From contig NZ_CP139089.1 of the NCBI RefSeq assembly GCF_038024855.1, positions 930,001 through 994,000 of the forward strand: a DNA stretch of 64,000 nt, given 5' to 3'. Shown here piece by piece: positions 49,656 through 58,150 of this stretch. Below the pieces are notes generated by a model, which worked only from the letters and a program-made list of their open reading frames with translations, did not search any database and was not told where the DNA came from. This DNA is from Methylocella tundrae. Lineage in GTDB: Bacteria > Pseudomonadota > Alphaproteobacteria > Rhizobiales > Beijerinckiaceae. Every line of letters begins with the position of its first letter. Within the stretch, counting starts at the first letter, position 1. Made by a program: the position numbers and the translations under genes.

Positions 49656-51494
49656 TCAGTCGAGTTCGAACGCGTTCTTGTAATCGAGCTTAAGGGCCTG
49701 ATTTTGCTGATCCTTGAGAAGGATGCAATTACCGACCGCAAGGAACTCGATCTCGCTCCCCATAAAACAGCGGAACGCATCCTCCGGCGTGTTGACGATC
49801 GGCTCGCCACGAACATTGAAGCTCGTGTTGATCAGCACCGGGCAGCCAGTCATCGCCTCGAAACGCGAAATCAGATCGTAATAGCGCGGGTTGGTTTCCT
49901 TATGCACCGTCTGCACGCGCGCTGAATAATCGACGTGCGTCACCGCCGGAATTTCGGAGCGCTGCACATTCAGCCTGTCGATGCCAAACAGGGCGAGCTC
50001 CTGTGCCGACATCTTGCGGCAGCGCTCTGACTTTACCGGCGCGACGAGGAGCATATAAGGCGAATCCGCGTCGAGTTCGAACCAATCAGCGACATGCTCG
50101 CGCAGCACCGACGGCGCAAAGGGGCGAAAGCTCTCGCGGTATTTGACTTTGAGATTAAGCGCCTTCTGCATGGAGGGCGAACGCGGATCACCGAGGATGG
50201 AGCGATTGCCGAGCGCGCGCGGTCCGAACTCCATTCGTCCCTGATGCCAGCCGACCGCCTGCCCCGCTGCGAGCGTGGCGGCGGTCTTCTCAAGCAGCTG
50301 TTCGTCGTCAACGACCGTAAAGACCGCCCCGGCCGCCTTGAGTCTCTGCTCGATATCGCTTTGCTCGTAACTCGGCCCGAGATAAGAGCCGTGCATTGAA
50401 TCGGGCCGTTTGGCGTTCTTGATCGCGGCTTCGCCATTCTCCTTGAAATAAACAGCCAGCGCGGCGCCGAGCGCCCCGCCCGCATCTCCCGCCGCCGGCT
50501 GGATAAAAATCTGGTCGAAGCGGCCGTCGCGCAAAATTTTGCCGTTCGCCACACAATTCAGGGCGACGCCGCCGGCAAGACAAAGATTGCGTTGTCCTGT
50601 CTCGTTAGCGAGCGATCGCGTCAGACGCAGGACGATCTCTTCCGTCGCCGCCTGCACCGAGGCCGCGAGATCCATGTGGCGTTGTTCGAGCGGATCGCTG
50701 GCGCGCCGCGGCGGACCGCCGAACAGCGCGTCGAAACGCTCGTTCGTCATGGTGAGGCCGGTGCAATAGCCGAAATAGTCCTGGTTCAGCCGGAAGGAGC
50801 CGTCGTCCTTGACGTCGATCAAATGATCGAAGATCGCCTTGACGTATTTCGGTTCGCCATAAGGGGCGAGGCCCATCACCTTGTATTCGCCGGAGTTGAC
50901 CTTGAACCCCGTGTAATAGGTGAACGCCGAATAGAGCAGCCCAAGCGAATGAGGAAAATGAATTTCCTTCGTGATCTTCAGCGAGGAGCCTTCGCCGATC
51001 GCCGCGGAAGTCGTCGCCCACTCGCCGACGCCGTCCATAGTGAGAACCAGTGCCGATTGGAAGGGCGAGGGATAATAGGCCGAAGCCGCGTGCGAAAAGT
51101 GATGTTCGCTGAAACGAAGCTTGGCTTTGTCGCCAAGCGCCGGATCTATCTCCTTGAGTTCGCGCAACAGAAGGTCGCGCTGAAATAGTTTCTCGCCGAT
51201 CCAGAGCGGCATGGACTTGCGGAAAGACGCGAAGCCTTTTGGCGCGAAAGCAAGATAGGTCTCGATGAGCCGCTCGAATTTTAAGAACGGCTTTTCATAA
51301 AAGACAACGCGATCGATGCCGGCCGCGTCGACCTTGCCTTGCCTGAGGCAATAGGCGATCGCATTGGCTGGGAAATCCGGATCGTGCTTCTTGCGCGTGA
51401 AGCGCTCTTCCTGAGCTGCCGCGATGATCTCGCCGTCGCGAATGAGTGCGGCGGCGCTATCGTGATAGAAGGCCGAAATGCCAAGAACAAGCAT
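49656..51494 (-). CDS. Carbamoyltransferase, NodU/CmcH family
   Basis: 612 residues, full length. The N-terminal ASKHA/Kae1-like domain carries A-F-Y-H-D-S-A-A-A-L (His11, Asp12), the metal-binding E-H-H-F-S-H-A-A-S (His131, His132, His135), M-D-G-V-G-E (Asp154) and G-G-V-A-L-N-C (308-314). The C-terminal domain has M-E-F-G-P-R-A-L-G-N-R-S-I (421-433) and N-T-S-F-N-V-R-G-E-P-I-V. Characterised relatives (TobZ, NodU, CmcH, SxtI) transfer carbamoyl from carbamoyl phosphate, via carbamoyl-adenylate, onto a hydroxyl of a sugar or natural product. The acceptor is unknown. Starts 9 bp after the DUF5989 gene. Confidence 0.92.
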   Translation of the reverse strand: MLVLGISAFYHDSAAALIRDGEIIAAAQEERFTRKKHDPDFPANAIAYCLRQGKVDAAGIDRVVFYEKPFLKFERLIETYLAFAPKGFASFRKSMPLWIGEKLFQRDLLLRELKEIDPALGDKAKLRFSEHHFSHAASAYYPSPFQSALVLTMDGVGEWATTSAAIGEGSSLKITKEIHFPHSLGLLYSAFTYYTGFKVNSGEYKVMGLAPYGEPKYVKAIFDHLIDVKDDGSFRLNQDYFGYCTGLTMTNERFDALFGGPPRRASDPLEQRHMDLAASVQAATEEIVLRLTRSLANETGQRNLCLAGGVALNCVANGKILRDGRFDQIFIQPAAGDAGGALGAALAVYFKENGEAAIKNAKRPDSMHGSYLGPSYEQSDIEQRLKAAGAVFTVVDDEQLLEKTAATLAAGQAVGWHQGRMEFGPRALGNRSILGDPRSPSMQKALNLKVKYRESFRPFAPSVLREHVADWFELDADSPYMLLVAPVKSERCRKMSAQELALFGIDRLNVQRSEIPAVTHVDYSARVQTVHKETNPRYYDLISRFEAMTGCPVLINTSFNVRGEPIVNTPEDAFRCFMGSEIEFLAVGNCILLKDQQNQALKLDYKNAFELD

Positions 51495-51503
51495 TGGAAC
51501 CGG

Positions 51504-51653
51504 TCAGAACAGAGTATAGATGAAAGGCGCGACGACCGAGCCTTGGCTGAGCACGAACAAGCCGCCGAAAATCAGGAACAGGGCAAGCAAGGGGAGCAGC
51601 CAGAATTTCTTTCTGGCGCCGAGAAATTCAAAAAGCTCAGCTATGATGGACAT
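51504..51653 (-). CDS. DUF5989 family small membrane protein (49 residues)
   Basis: A 49-residue open frame: charged start (M-S-I-I-A-E-L-F-E-F-L-G-A-R-K-K-F-W), one hydrophobic helix (about 19-38) and the very characteristic C-terminus L-S-Q-G-S-V-V-A-P-F-I-Y-T-L-F. This matches the small DUF5989 proteins that accompany carbamoyltransferases and SxtJ proteins. Gaps of 9 bp on both sides (to the SxtJ-type gene upstream and the carbamoyltransferase downstream) mark a tight operon. It probably recruits or regulates the carbamoyltransferase at the membrane, but no biochemical role is known to me. Confidence 0.85.
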   Translation of the reverse strand: MSIIAELFEFLGARKKFWLLPLLALFLIFGGLFVLSQGSVVAPFIYTLF

Positions 51654-51662
51654 GTCTTCTCC

Positions 51663-52085
51663 TCAAAACTGTTTCGTCATGGCGTTTTCGGCCTCGGGCG
51701 ATGGCTCGCGCACGATCCAGTAGGACTTGGCGTCCGGCCGTATTTTCAGATTGAGCAGATCGCTGCCCGTTTTGCGCATCACCCAGCCGAGCGGCGTCAC
51801 GGCTGCGAAAAACATCAGACCCATGATGAGCGGATTGACGACGCGGTTCAAAAGCATCCCGAATTTGAACCAGGCGCGATTGAGAGGCGATAAACGGTCC
51901 GGCATGAACAGCGCGAGGGCCGCGAAGATGGCGCCGATGGCAAGCAAAATCCAACGCGGCGAATGATGGTGAACCATTGGCCAAACGCCGAGCAGCGCCA
52001 GGACAAACCCAAAAGTCAGCCCGAATTTCTGGTTTGAGCCAAGAACGATCTTGCGGAAGCTCGATACGTTTTCATGTGTCTGCAT
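51663..52085 (-). CDS. SxtJ-family membrane protein
   Basis: 140 residues with three or four hydrophobic segments (about 22-38, 44-62, 84-100) and a soluble C-terminus. The layout R-K-F/I-G-L-T-F-G-F-V, W-F-K-F-G-M-L-L-N-R-V-V-N-P-L-I-M-G-L-M-F-F and P-L-G-W-V-M-R matches SxtJ-type proteins, named after the saxitoxin cluster member next to the O-carbamoyltransferase SxtI. First gene of the three-gene operon with DUF5989 and the carbamoyltransferase. No saxitoxin genes are present; this is the generic version of the cassette. Confidence 0.85.
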   Translation of the reverse strand: MQTHENVSSFRKIVLGSNQKFGLTFGFVLALLGVWPMVHHHSPRWILLAIGAIFAALALFMPDRLSPLNRAWFKFGMLLNRVVNPLIMGLMFFAAVTPLGWVMRKTGSDLLNLKIRPDAKSYWIVREPSPEAENAMTKQF

Positions 52086-52514
52086 CTAGGGTCCAGTCGT
52101 TTGCATCATTCGGTCGGGAGAGCGGACGAGCTCCTCCCGCCGGTTTCCAGCCGCTTGGCTAAGGCGGCTCGACGCATTCGCGTTGCGACAATGGCGGGCT
52201 CCGGCCATCTGGCCGTGTGATTCGCCGGCTCGCCCTCGTCGCTCCGCGCGCCGCCTTTCAATTCGGACCCTTTTGTCATTTCCGACACGCCAAAACAAGC
52301 CCCAGGCCCAAGCGCGCGGGGAGCCGCCCTCAACGAGGGACGCTGACGCCCCCTGAATCAAAGGATTTCCGCCTTATCGCCCCGAAAATTGGCCGATTGA
52401 GCTTGAAAGCCTACAAAAACAATGGACGATGGATCAGAGGCTTCATATTTCCTTCAGGGGGAAAAAACGCGGACCTTATCGACCGCGCTTCGGAAAAACC
52501 CCAGCGGAGTTCAA
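52086..52514. other. 429-bp intergenic region between SxtJ-type gene and Rrf2 regulator
   Basis: Divergent promoter region for the SxtJ operon (minus) and the Rrf2 gene (plus). No convincing gene. The distal 120 bp before the Rrf2 start are AT-richer than the surroundings and probably hold its promoter; I could not fix -10/-35 boxes. No repeat array or mobile-element end was seen. Confidence 0.4.
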
Positions 52515-52964
52515 ATGCTCACGAAGAAAGGCAAGTATGGCCTTAAGGCGATGGTTCATCTGGCGGGCCGGCTCCCCGGCGAAGCGACGCTCGTCACCGA
52601 CATCGCAATTTCGAATCAGATTCCGAAAAAATTTCTCGACACCATCCTGGGAGAGCTGCGCAACGCGGGTTTTGTCAACTCAAAGAAAGGCAAGGGCGGC
52701 GGCTACACGCTGGCTCGGCCCGCCTGCGAGATCCGGGTTGGCCATATCGTTCGCGTGCTCGATGGCCCGCTCGCCCCGATCCAGTGCGCCAGCAGGGCCT
52801 CCTATCGCCGCTGCGACGACTGCAGCGACGAGCGCCATTGCGCCGTGCGGCTGATCATGCTCGAAGCGCGCAACGCCATCTCGACGGTCCTTGACAATCG
52901 CACGCTGGCCGAGATGCGGGCGTTGGGCGAGAGCGATGAAGCTCATCTCATGTATTACATTTGA
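52515..52964 (+). CDS. Rrf2-family transcriptional regulator
   Basis: 149 residues. The winged helix (K-K-G-K-Y-G-L-K-A-M-V-H-L-A, I-P-K-K-F-L-D-T-I-L-G-E-L-R, K-G-K-G-G-G-Y-T-L-A-R-P) is typical of Rrf2 proteins such as IscR, NsrR and CymR. Four cysteines in the pattern C-x8-C-x2-C-x5-C (about residues 95-113) are candidates for an Fe-S cluster or other metal site. GGAG five bases before the ATG fixes the start at 52515. No isc/suf genes adjoin, so its regulon cannot be inferred; the divergent SxtJ-carbamoyltransferase operon is one possible target. Confidence 0.9.
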   Translation: MLTKKGKYGLKAMVHLAGRLPGEATLVTDIAISNQIPKKFLDTILGELRNAGFVNSKKGKGGGYTLARPACEIRVGHIVRVLDGPLAPIQCASRASYRRCDDCSDERHCAVRLIMLEARNAISTVLDNRTLAEMRALGESDEAHLMYYI

Positions 52965-52983
52965 GCCGGACCCCGGCCTTTCG

Positions 52984-53005
52984 GGCGCCCGTGCGGCGGG
53001 GCGCC
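52984..53005 (+). terminator. GC-rich hairpin after the Rrf2 gene
   Basis: GGCGCCC (52984-52990) and GGGCGCC (52999-53005) form a perfect 7-bp stem with an 8-base loop, 20 bp after the Rrf2 stop in the convergent gap to glmS. The following bases are only weakly T-rich, so termination is plausible but not certain. Confidence 0.35.
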
Positions 53006-53095
53006 TTGCGTTCTTGGAAGAGCGCCGGCGACCGGCGTTAGGCCGGTGTCCGCCGCCGGTGAATTTTGGGGCGAGGGAAGCGGGCGTCTGCGCGC

Positions 53096-54934
53096 TTACT
53101 CCACCGTCACGCTTTTGGCGAGGTTGCGCGGCTGGTCCGCGTCCTTACCCATGACCACCGCCGTATGGTAGGCGATCAATTGGATCGGCACGGCGTAGAT
53201 CAAGGCCGCGAAGTCGGGCGCGACGTTCGGCATGACGATCGACGCCGCGGCTTCGCCGGCGAAATCATGTGACAGAGCCTCGTCGCCGATAAGGATGAGG
53301 CGCCCTCCCCTCGCTGCCACCTCCTGCATGTTGGAAACCGTTTTTTCGATCACCGCGTCCGTGGGTGCGATGACAATCACTGGCATGTCGCCGTCGACCA
53401 GCGCGATGGGCCCATGTTTGAGTTCGCCGGCGGCATAGCCTTCCGCATGAATATAGGAGATCTCCTTGAGCTTTAGCGCTCCCTCGAGGGCGAGCGGATA
53501 GGACGTGCCGCGGCCGAGGTAGAGCACGTCGCGCACTTTGGCTATGTCGCGCGCCAAAGCCTCGACCGCGCTCTCGCATTTCAGCGCCTGCGCCATCAGC
53601 CCCGGGATCGCCATGAGATCGCTGACAAGCCGCGCTTCGGTCTCGCCGTCGATGGCTCCTCGGGCGCGTCCGATGGCGAGCGCCAGCGCCGCGAAAACAG
53701 CCAACTGGCAGGTGAAGGCTTTCGTCGATGCGACACCTATTTCTGGGCCTGCGAGCGTTGGCGCCACGACGTCGCTTTCGCGCGCCATGGTGGAGCTCGC
53801 GACATTGACGATCGAGAGGACCTTTTGCCCTTTCGCCTTGGCGCAGCGCAATGCGGCGAGCGTGTCGGCGGTTTCGCCTGATTGCGAGACGAGTATCGTC
53901 AGGCCGCCGGCGTCGAGCGGCGGATCGCGATAGCGAAATTCCGAGGCGATCTCGACCTCGACCGGCAGCAGGGCGAAACGCTCGAACCAATATTTCGCCA
54001 TCAGTCCCGCGATATAAGCGGTGCCGCAACCGCAGATCGTCAGGCGCGACAGGCGCGCCGCGTCGACAGGCAGATCGAAAGGCAGCGCGACGCGCCCCGC
54101 GGACATGTCGAGATAGTGCGCGAGCGTGCGTCCGACGACCTCGGGCTGCTCATAAATTTCCTTCGCCATGAAATGGCGGTGGTTGCCTTTGTCGATCAGG
54201 AAAGCCGAGGCCGGCGTCTTGATCCTGCGCCGTTCGACGGGCAGCCCCGCCGCGTCCTTGAAGGAAGCGGCTTCGTGCATCAGCGCGACGAAATCGCCAT
54301 CCTCGAGATAGGCGATCGTGTCGGTGAAAGGCGCCAGCGCCAGCGCGTCCGAGCCAAGGAACATCTCGCCGCTGCGCTCTCCTTCGCCAAAGCCCACTGC
54401 AAGGGGAGCGCCCTTGCTGGCGCCGACCAAAAGGTTTTCCTCGCCTTCGAAAATCATGGCGAAAGCGAAGGCGCCTTTGAGGCGCGGCAGGCTGGCGGCG
54501 ACCGCGTCGACCGGCGCGAATCCCTCGTTGAGGCCCTGCGTCACGAGGTGGGCGATGACTTCCGAATCTGTGTCGGACGAGAATATGTGGCCCTTGGCGC
54601 GCAATTCGTCACGCAATTGGCGGAAGTTCTCGATAATGCCGTTATGCACGACGGCGACCTTCGCACTGGCGTGCGGATGGGCGTTGTTTTCCGTCGCCTT
54701 CCCGTGCGTCGCCCAGCGCGTGTGGCCTATCCCGACGGCGCCGCCGAGAGGCTCCTGCGCCAGACGCAGCTCCAGATTCCTGAGTTTGCCGCTGGCGCGT
54801 CGCCTCGTCAGATGGCCGGCTTCGAGAGTGGCGATTCCGGCGGAATCATAGCCGCGGTATTCGAGCCGCCTTAGCGCGTCAAGAAGCGAGCCCGCGACAG
54901 CCCCACGCCCCAATATGCCAACGATGCCGCACAT
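53096..54934 (-). CDS. glmS: Glutamine-fructose-6-phosphate aminotransferase (isomerizing)
   Basis: Makes glucosamine 6-phosphate, the first step of UDP-GlcNAc synthesis. 612 residues: the N-terminal glutaminase starts M-C-G-I-V-G-I, so Cys2 becomes the nucleophile after Met removal; R-R-L-E-Y-R-G-Y-D-S-A-G follows. Two SIS isomerase domains occupy about 285-600 (S-Q-S-G-E-T-A-D-T, L-G-R-G-T-S-Y-P-L-A-L-E-G-A-L-K-L-K-E), ending in K-S-V-T-V-E. ATG 54934 with GGAGAG upstream is fixed by the Cys2 requirement. It follows glmU by 88 bp in the same direction. Confidence 0.98.
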   Translation of the reverse strand: MCGIVGILGRGAVAGSLLDALRRLEYRGYDSAGIATLEAGHLTRRRASGKLRNLELRLAQEPLGGAVGIGHTRWATHGKATENNAHPHASAKVAVVHNGIIENFRQLRDELRAKGHIFSSDTDSEVIAHLVTQGLNEGFAPVDAVAASLPRLKGAFAFAMIFEGEENLLVGASKGAPLAVGFGEGERSGEMFLGSDALALAPFTDTIAYLEDGDFVALMHEAASFKDAAGLPVERRRIKTPASAFLIDKGNHRHFMAKEIYEQPEVVGRTLAHYLDMSAGRVALPFDLPVDAARLSRLTICGCGTAYIAGLMAKYWFERFALLPVEVEIASEFRYRDPPLDAGGLTILVSQSGETADTLAALRCAKAKGQKVLSIVNVASSTMARESDVVAPTLAGPEIGVASTKAFTCQLAVFAALALAIGRARGAIDGETEARLVSDLMAIPGLMAQALKCESAVEALARDIAKVRDVLYLGRGTSYPLALEGALKLKEISYIHAEGYAAGELKHGPIALVDGDMPVIVIAPTDAVIEKTVSNMQEVAARGGRLILIGDEALSHDFAGEAAASIVMPNVAPDFAALIYAVPIQLIAYHTAVVMGKDADQPRNLAKSVTVE

Positions 54935-55022
54935 GAATCTCTCCTGACCCAACCGCGGAACATCCGAGCGCCGCAGCTTTGGCCTAGCTAGCCAACTTTA
55001 AGCGCTTTTAAAGGCGCCCTCG

Positions 55023-56399
55023 TTACTTCCTGTTTTTTTCACGAAAGCCTATGGCCCAGCCCGGCTTTTCGATCTGGCGCTCCCGCGCAATCACCAGGGA
55101 ATCAGCGGAAACATCCTTCGTGATGACAGAGCCCGTGCCGATGTAAGCGCCGTCGCCGATTTTGACGGGCGCGACCAACGACGTGTGCGAACCGATGAAT
55201 GCGCCCTCGCCGATCTCGGTCCGGAACTTGCCGAATCCATCGTAATTACAGGTGATCGTTCCGGCGCCAATATTCGTTTTAGCGCCTATGCTGGCGTCGC
55301 CGATATAGCTCAAATGATTGATTTTTGCGCCAGCGCCGACCTCGGACGCCTTGACTTCCACGAAATTTCCGATGTGAACGTCCCGCATCAGCGTGGCGCC
55401 GGGCCTCAGACGCGCAAAAGGCCCGATGGTCGCATTTTCTCCGATCGTCGCCCCCTCGACATGCGAGAAAGAACGGATGACGGCGCCGGCGCCGACCGCG
55501 ACCCCCGGACCGAACACGACATTGGGCTCGATGGTGACGTCCTGCGCGAGCGCCGTATCGAAAGCGAGAGTGACGCTCGAAGGATCAACGAGGGTGACTC
55601 CCGCATCCAGCGCGCTCTCGCGCAGCCGCGCTTGAAATAACGCTTCGGCCGCCGCGAGCTGCGTGCGATCGTTGACGCCGAGCACCTCCTCCTCGGAGAC
55701 GATCAGCGCGCAGGCGGCAAGCTTTCTTTCCCGCGCTATCGCGACGATATCCGTCAGATAATATTCTTTTTGGCTATTTTCGCAGCCAATGGCCTCGATG
55801 AGGTCCAGGGCGTGGCGGCCGGAAACGCCCATCAGCCCGGCGTTGCAAGTCGTCAGCTTGCGCTCTTCAGCGCTCGCGTCGCGCTCCTCGCGGATCGCCT
55901 CCAGGCCGCCGTCCTTCAAGATCAGCCGGCCATAGCCTGTCGGATCCTTCGCCTCGAACCCTAAAGCGACGATCGCGCTTTCGCCGTCAGCCAGCGCCTT
56001 GCGCATCAGCGCGAACGTCTCTGGCCGCACAAGGGGTGTGTCCGCGAAGGCGACGAGTATGTCGTCGTAGCCGAAGGCGATCGCCTCGCGCGCGGCGAGC
56101 ACGGCGTGGGCGGTGCCGCGCCGCTCGGTCTGGATGACGGCCTCGGCGTCGCGTGCGATCGTCTTAGCCTCGGCTTCGATTGCGCCGTGAGTTGGCGCAA
56201 CGACCACGACGATACGGTCGGCTTCGGCTTCAACGACCGCCGAAAGGACATGGCCCACCATGGACCGTCCCGCAACCTTATGCAGCGCTTTGGGACGTGT
56301 GGAGCGCATGCGCGTTCCATCGCCGGCGGCAAGAATGACGGCGAGGCAAGTCCGGCCTGGAAAGCTTGCGGCGGAGTTTCGGTTAGAAGCAAGAGCCAT
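55023..56399 (-). CDS. glmU: Bifunctional GlmU (GlcN-1-P acetyltransferase / GlcNAc-1-P uridyltransferase)
   Basis: 458 residues catalysing the last two steps to UDP-GlcNAc. The N-terminal nucleotidyltransferase shows L-A-A-G-D-G-T-R-M-R-S and K-A-L-H-K-V-A-G-R. The C-terminal half is a left-handed beta-helix of hexapeptide repeats (for example G-A-G-A-V-I-R-S-F, I-G-E-N-A-T-I-G-P-F-A-R-L-R-P-G) containing the acetyltransferase residues K-I-N-H-L-S-Y-I-G-D-A-S-I-G and N-Y-D-G. The ATG at 56399 leaves ~16 residues before the first strand. Pairs with glmS as glmU-glmS. Confidence 0.97.
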   Translation of the reverse strand: MALASNRNSAASFPGRTCLAVILAAGDGTRMRSTRPKALHKVAGRSMVGHVLSAVVEAEADRIVVVVAPTHGAIEAEAKTIARDAEAVIQTERRGTAHAVLAAREAIAFGYDDILVAFADTPLVRPETFALMRKALADGESAIVALGFEAKDPTGYGRLILKDGGLEAIREERDASAEERKLTTCNAGLMGVSGRHALDLIEAIGCENSQKEYYLTDIVAIARERKLAACALIVSEEEVLGVNDRTQLAAAEALFQARLRESALDAGVTLVDPSSVTLAFDTALAQDVTIEPNVVFGPGVAVGAGAVIRSFSHVEGATIGENATIGPFARLRPGATLMRDVHIGNFVEVKASEVGAGAKINHLSYIGDASIGAKTNIGAGTITCNYDGFGKFRTEIGEGAFIGSHTSLVAPVKIGDGAYIGTGSVITKDVSADSLVIARERQIEKPGWAIGFREKNRK

Positions 56400-56605
56400 G
56401 AGGCGAACGTCCCCTGGGATACGGCCGCGACCCTTCGGTGCGACCCATCCAATGCATTCCTCGTGTTTTAACTATAAAGATGCGGCGCACAAAAAACCCA
56501 GACAAAAGATCGGACAGCATCTTATCGCCGCCCCAATATGCGGTATAAAGCTGCTTTCCTTACTCCTTCAAGCATCGGCGCGCTCGGCGCCTGACAGACA
56601 GGTTC

Positions 56606-58150
56606 ATGGTCCATCGGCGGGACGTTTTGAGACTTGCGCTCGGCGCCTTGGCGGGAGCGGTCGAGACGGGCGCCTACGCTGATGCCGCTTCGCCTCCTTC
56701 CACGGGCTTCCCTTTGGGAGCGCCGACGCCGTTCGATCCCGCGATGGTGACGGACGCCGCAAGAGCCCTCGCGAAACAGCCCTATAAAGCCCTGCCGCAA
56801 GATCTCCCAGACGCGTTCAAGACCTTGACCTATGATCAGTATGTCTCGATCCATCTGCGCCCGAGCGCGACGATCTGGGCCAATGACAATATCGGCTTCG
56901 CCCTTGAGCCCTTGCATCGCGGCTTCGCCTTTTCGACGCCGATGCAGATCAATCTCGTCGCCGACGGCCAGGCCCGCCGTCTGGCGTATGACGCCGCCCT
57001 GTTCGATTTTGGCAAGGTGACGCCGCCCGCCAACCTCGGGGACATCGGGTTTTCCGGGTTTCGCGTGCTGGCGCCGCTGGAGCACGGCGGCTTCTTCGAG
57101 CTGGCGACCTTCCAGGGGGCGAGTTTTTTTCGCGCGGTGGCTCGTGGCCAGGAGCCCGGCACGATGGCGCGCGCCCTCTCGATCAAGACGGCGGATCCGC
57201 GCGGCGAGGAATTTCCGGCGATCAGGAGCGTCTGGATCGAGCGCCCGACACTGGCCGGCAATACGCTCGTCATCCACGCCATCATCGATTCGGAAAGCGT
57301 GAGCGGCGCCTATCGCTTCACCGTGCATCCGGGCGAGGCGACAATCATTGACACAGAATGTACTTTATTCGCGCGCGCCGCCCTCGACCATTACGGCATC
57401 GCCACGATGAGCGCGACCCATCTGTCGGGCTCGATCGATAAGACAAGGCTCGACGATCTTCGTCCGGAGGTCGGCGAAATAGATGGCCTGCAAATGCTCA
57501 CCGGAAAGGGCGAATGGCTTTGGCGTCCGGTTTCGAATCCGGCCACGCTGCAAATCTCGACCTTCATTGATGAAAACCCGCGCGGATTCGGTTTCCTGCA
57601 ACGCGATCGCGACTTCGATCACTATCAAGATGACGATCAGCACTGGGAGAACCGCCCGTCCCTGTGGATCGAGCCGATTGGCGACTGGTCCTTCGGAGGC
57701 GTGCAACTCATAGAGATTCCGTCTGAATCCGATGTGAACGACAATATCATCGCTTATTGGCGGCCGAAGCAGCCGCTAAACGCCGGGAGCGACATCTCTT
57801 TCGCCTACAGGCAGTTCTGGTGCAAGGTTCCGCCGGAACGTCCGCCGCTTGCAACCGTCTCGCTGTCGCGCTCAGGGCGAGGCTCAAGCGCGAAACGGCG
57901 CCGCTTTCTGGTCGAATTTTCCGGCGAAGCTTTGAGTCAGATCAAAAGCCCGGAAGACATCTGGCCGAATTTGAGCGCCTCGCCCGGATCCATCGTTTCG
58001 GTTCGAACGTTCATGTCTGCGGACAAGATGACCTACAGGGTTTTGTTTGAACTCGATCCCGGCGGCGAAACCTTTTCCGAGCTGCGCCTCGTCCTCGAGT
58101 CGCATCAAAAGCCAATCAGCGAGACATGGATTTACCGATGGACGCCCTGA
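56606..58150 (+). CDS. opgG: Periplasmic glucan biosynthesis protein OpgG/OpgD
   Basis: 514 residues. Required for assembly or branching of osmoregulated periplasmic glucans. The signal peptide contains a twin arginine (H-R-R-D-V-L-R-L-A-L-G-A-L-A-G), suggesting Tat export as described for OpgD. The MdoG beta-sandwich region follows (Q-Y-V-S-I-H-L-R-P-S-A-T-I-W, F-E-L-A-T-F-Q-G-A-S-F-F-R-A-V, G-F-G-F-L-Q-R-D-R-D-F-D-H-Y-Q-D) and then an Ig-like C-terminal domain. opgH overlaps its 3' end by 25 bp. Whether it is functionally OpgG or OpgD cannot be decided. Confidence 0.93.
   Translation: MVHRRDVLRLALGALAGAVETGAYADAASPPSTGFPLGAPTPFDPAMVTDAARALAKQPYKALPQDLPDAFKTLTYDQYVSIHLRPSATIWANDNIGFALEPLHRGFAFSTPMQINLVADGQARRLAYDAALFDFGKVTPPANLGDIGFSGFRVLAPLEHGGFFELATFQGASFFRAVARGQEPGTMARALSIKTADPRGEEFPAIRSVWIERPTLAGNTLVIHAIIDSESVSGAYRFTVHPGEATIIDTECTLFARAALDHYGIATMSATHLSGSIDKTRLDDLRPEVGEIDGLQMLTGKGEWLWRPVSNPATLQISTFIDENPRGFGFLQRDRDFDHYQDDDQHWENRPSLWIEPIGDWSFGGVQLIEIPSESDVNDNIIAYWRPKQPLNAGSDISFAYRQFWCKVPPERPPLATVSLSRSGRGSSAKRRRFLVEFSGEALSQIKSPEDIWPNLSASPGSIVSVRTFMSADKMTYRVLFELDPGGETFSELRLVLESHQKPISETWIYRWTP

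Noticed and set aside
49656..51494. Nodulation (NodU) or antibiotic/saxitoxin biosynthesis gene
   Set aside because: The protein belongs to the broad NodU/CmcH family, but no nod, polyketide, aminoglycoside or saxitoxin genes lie nearby, so a specific product name is not justified.
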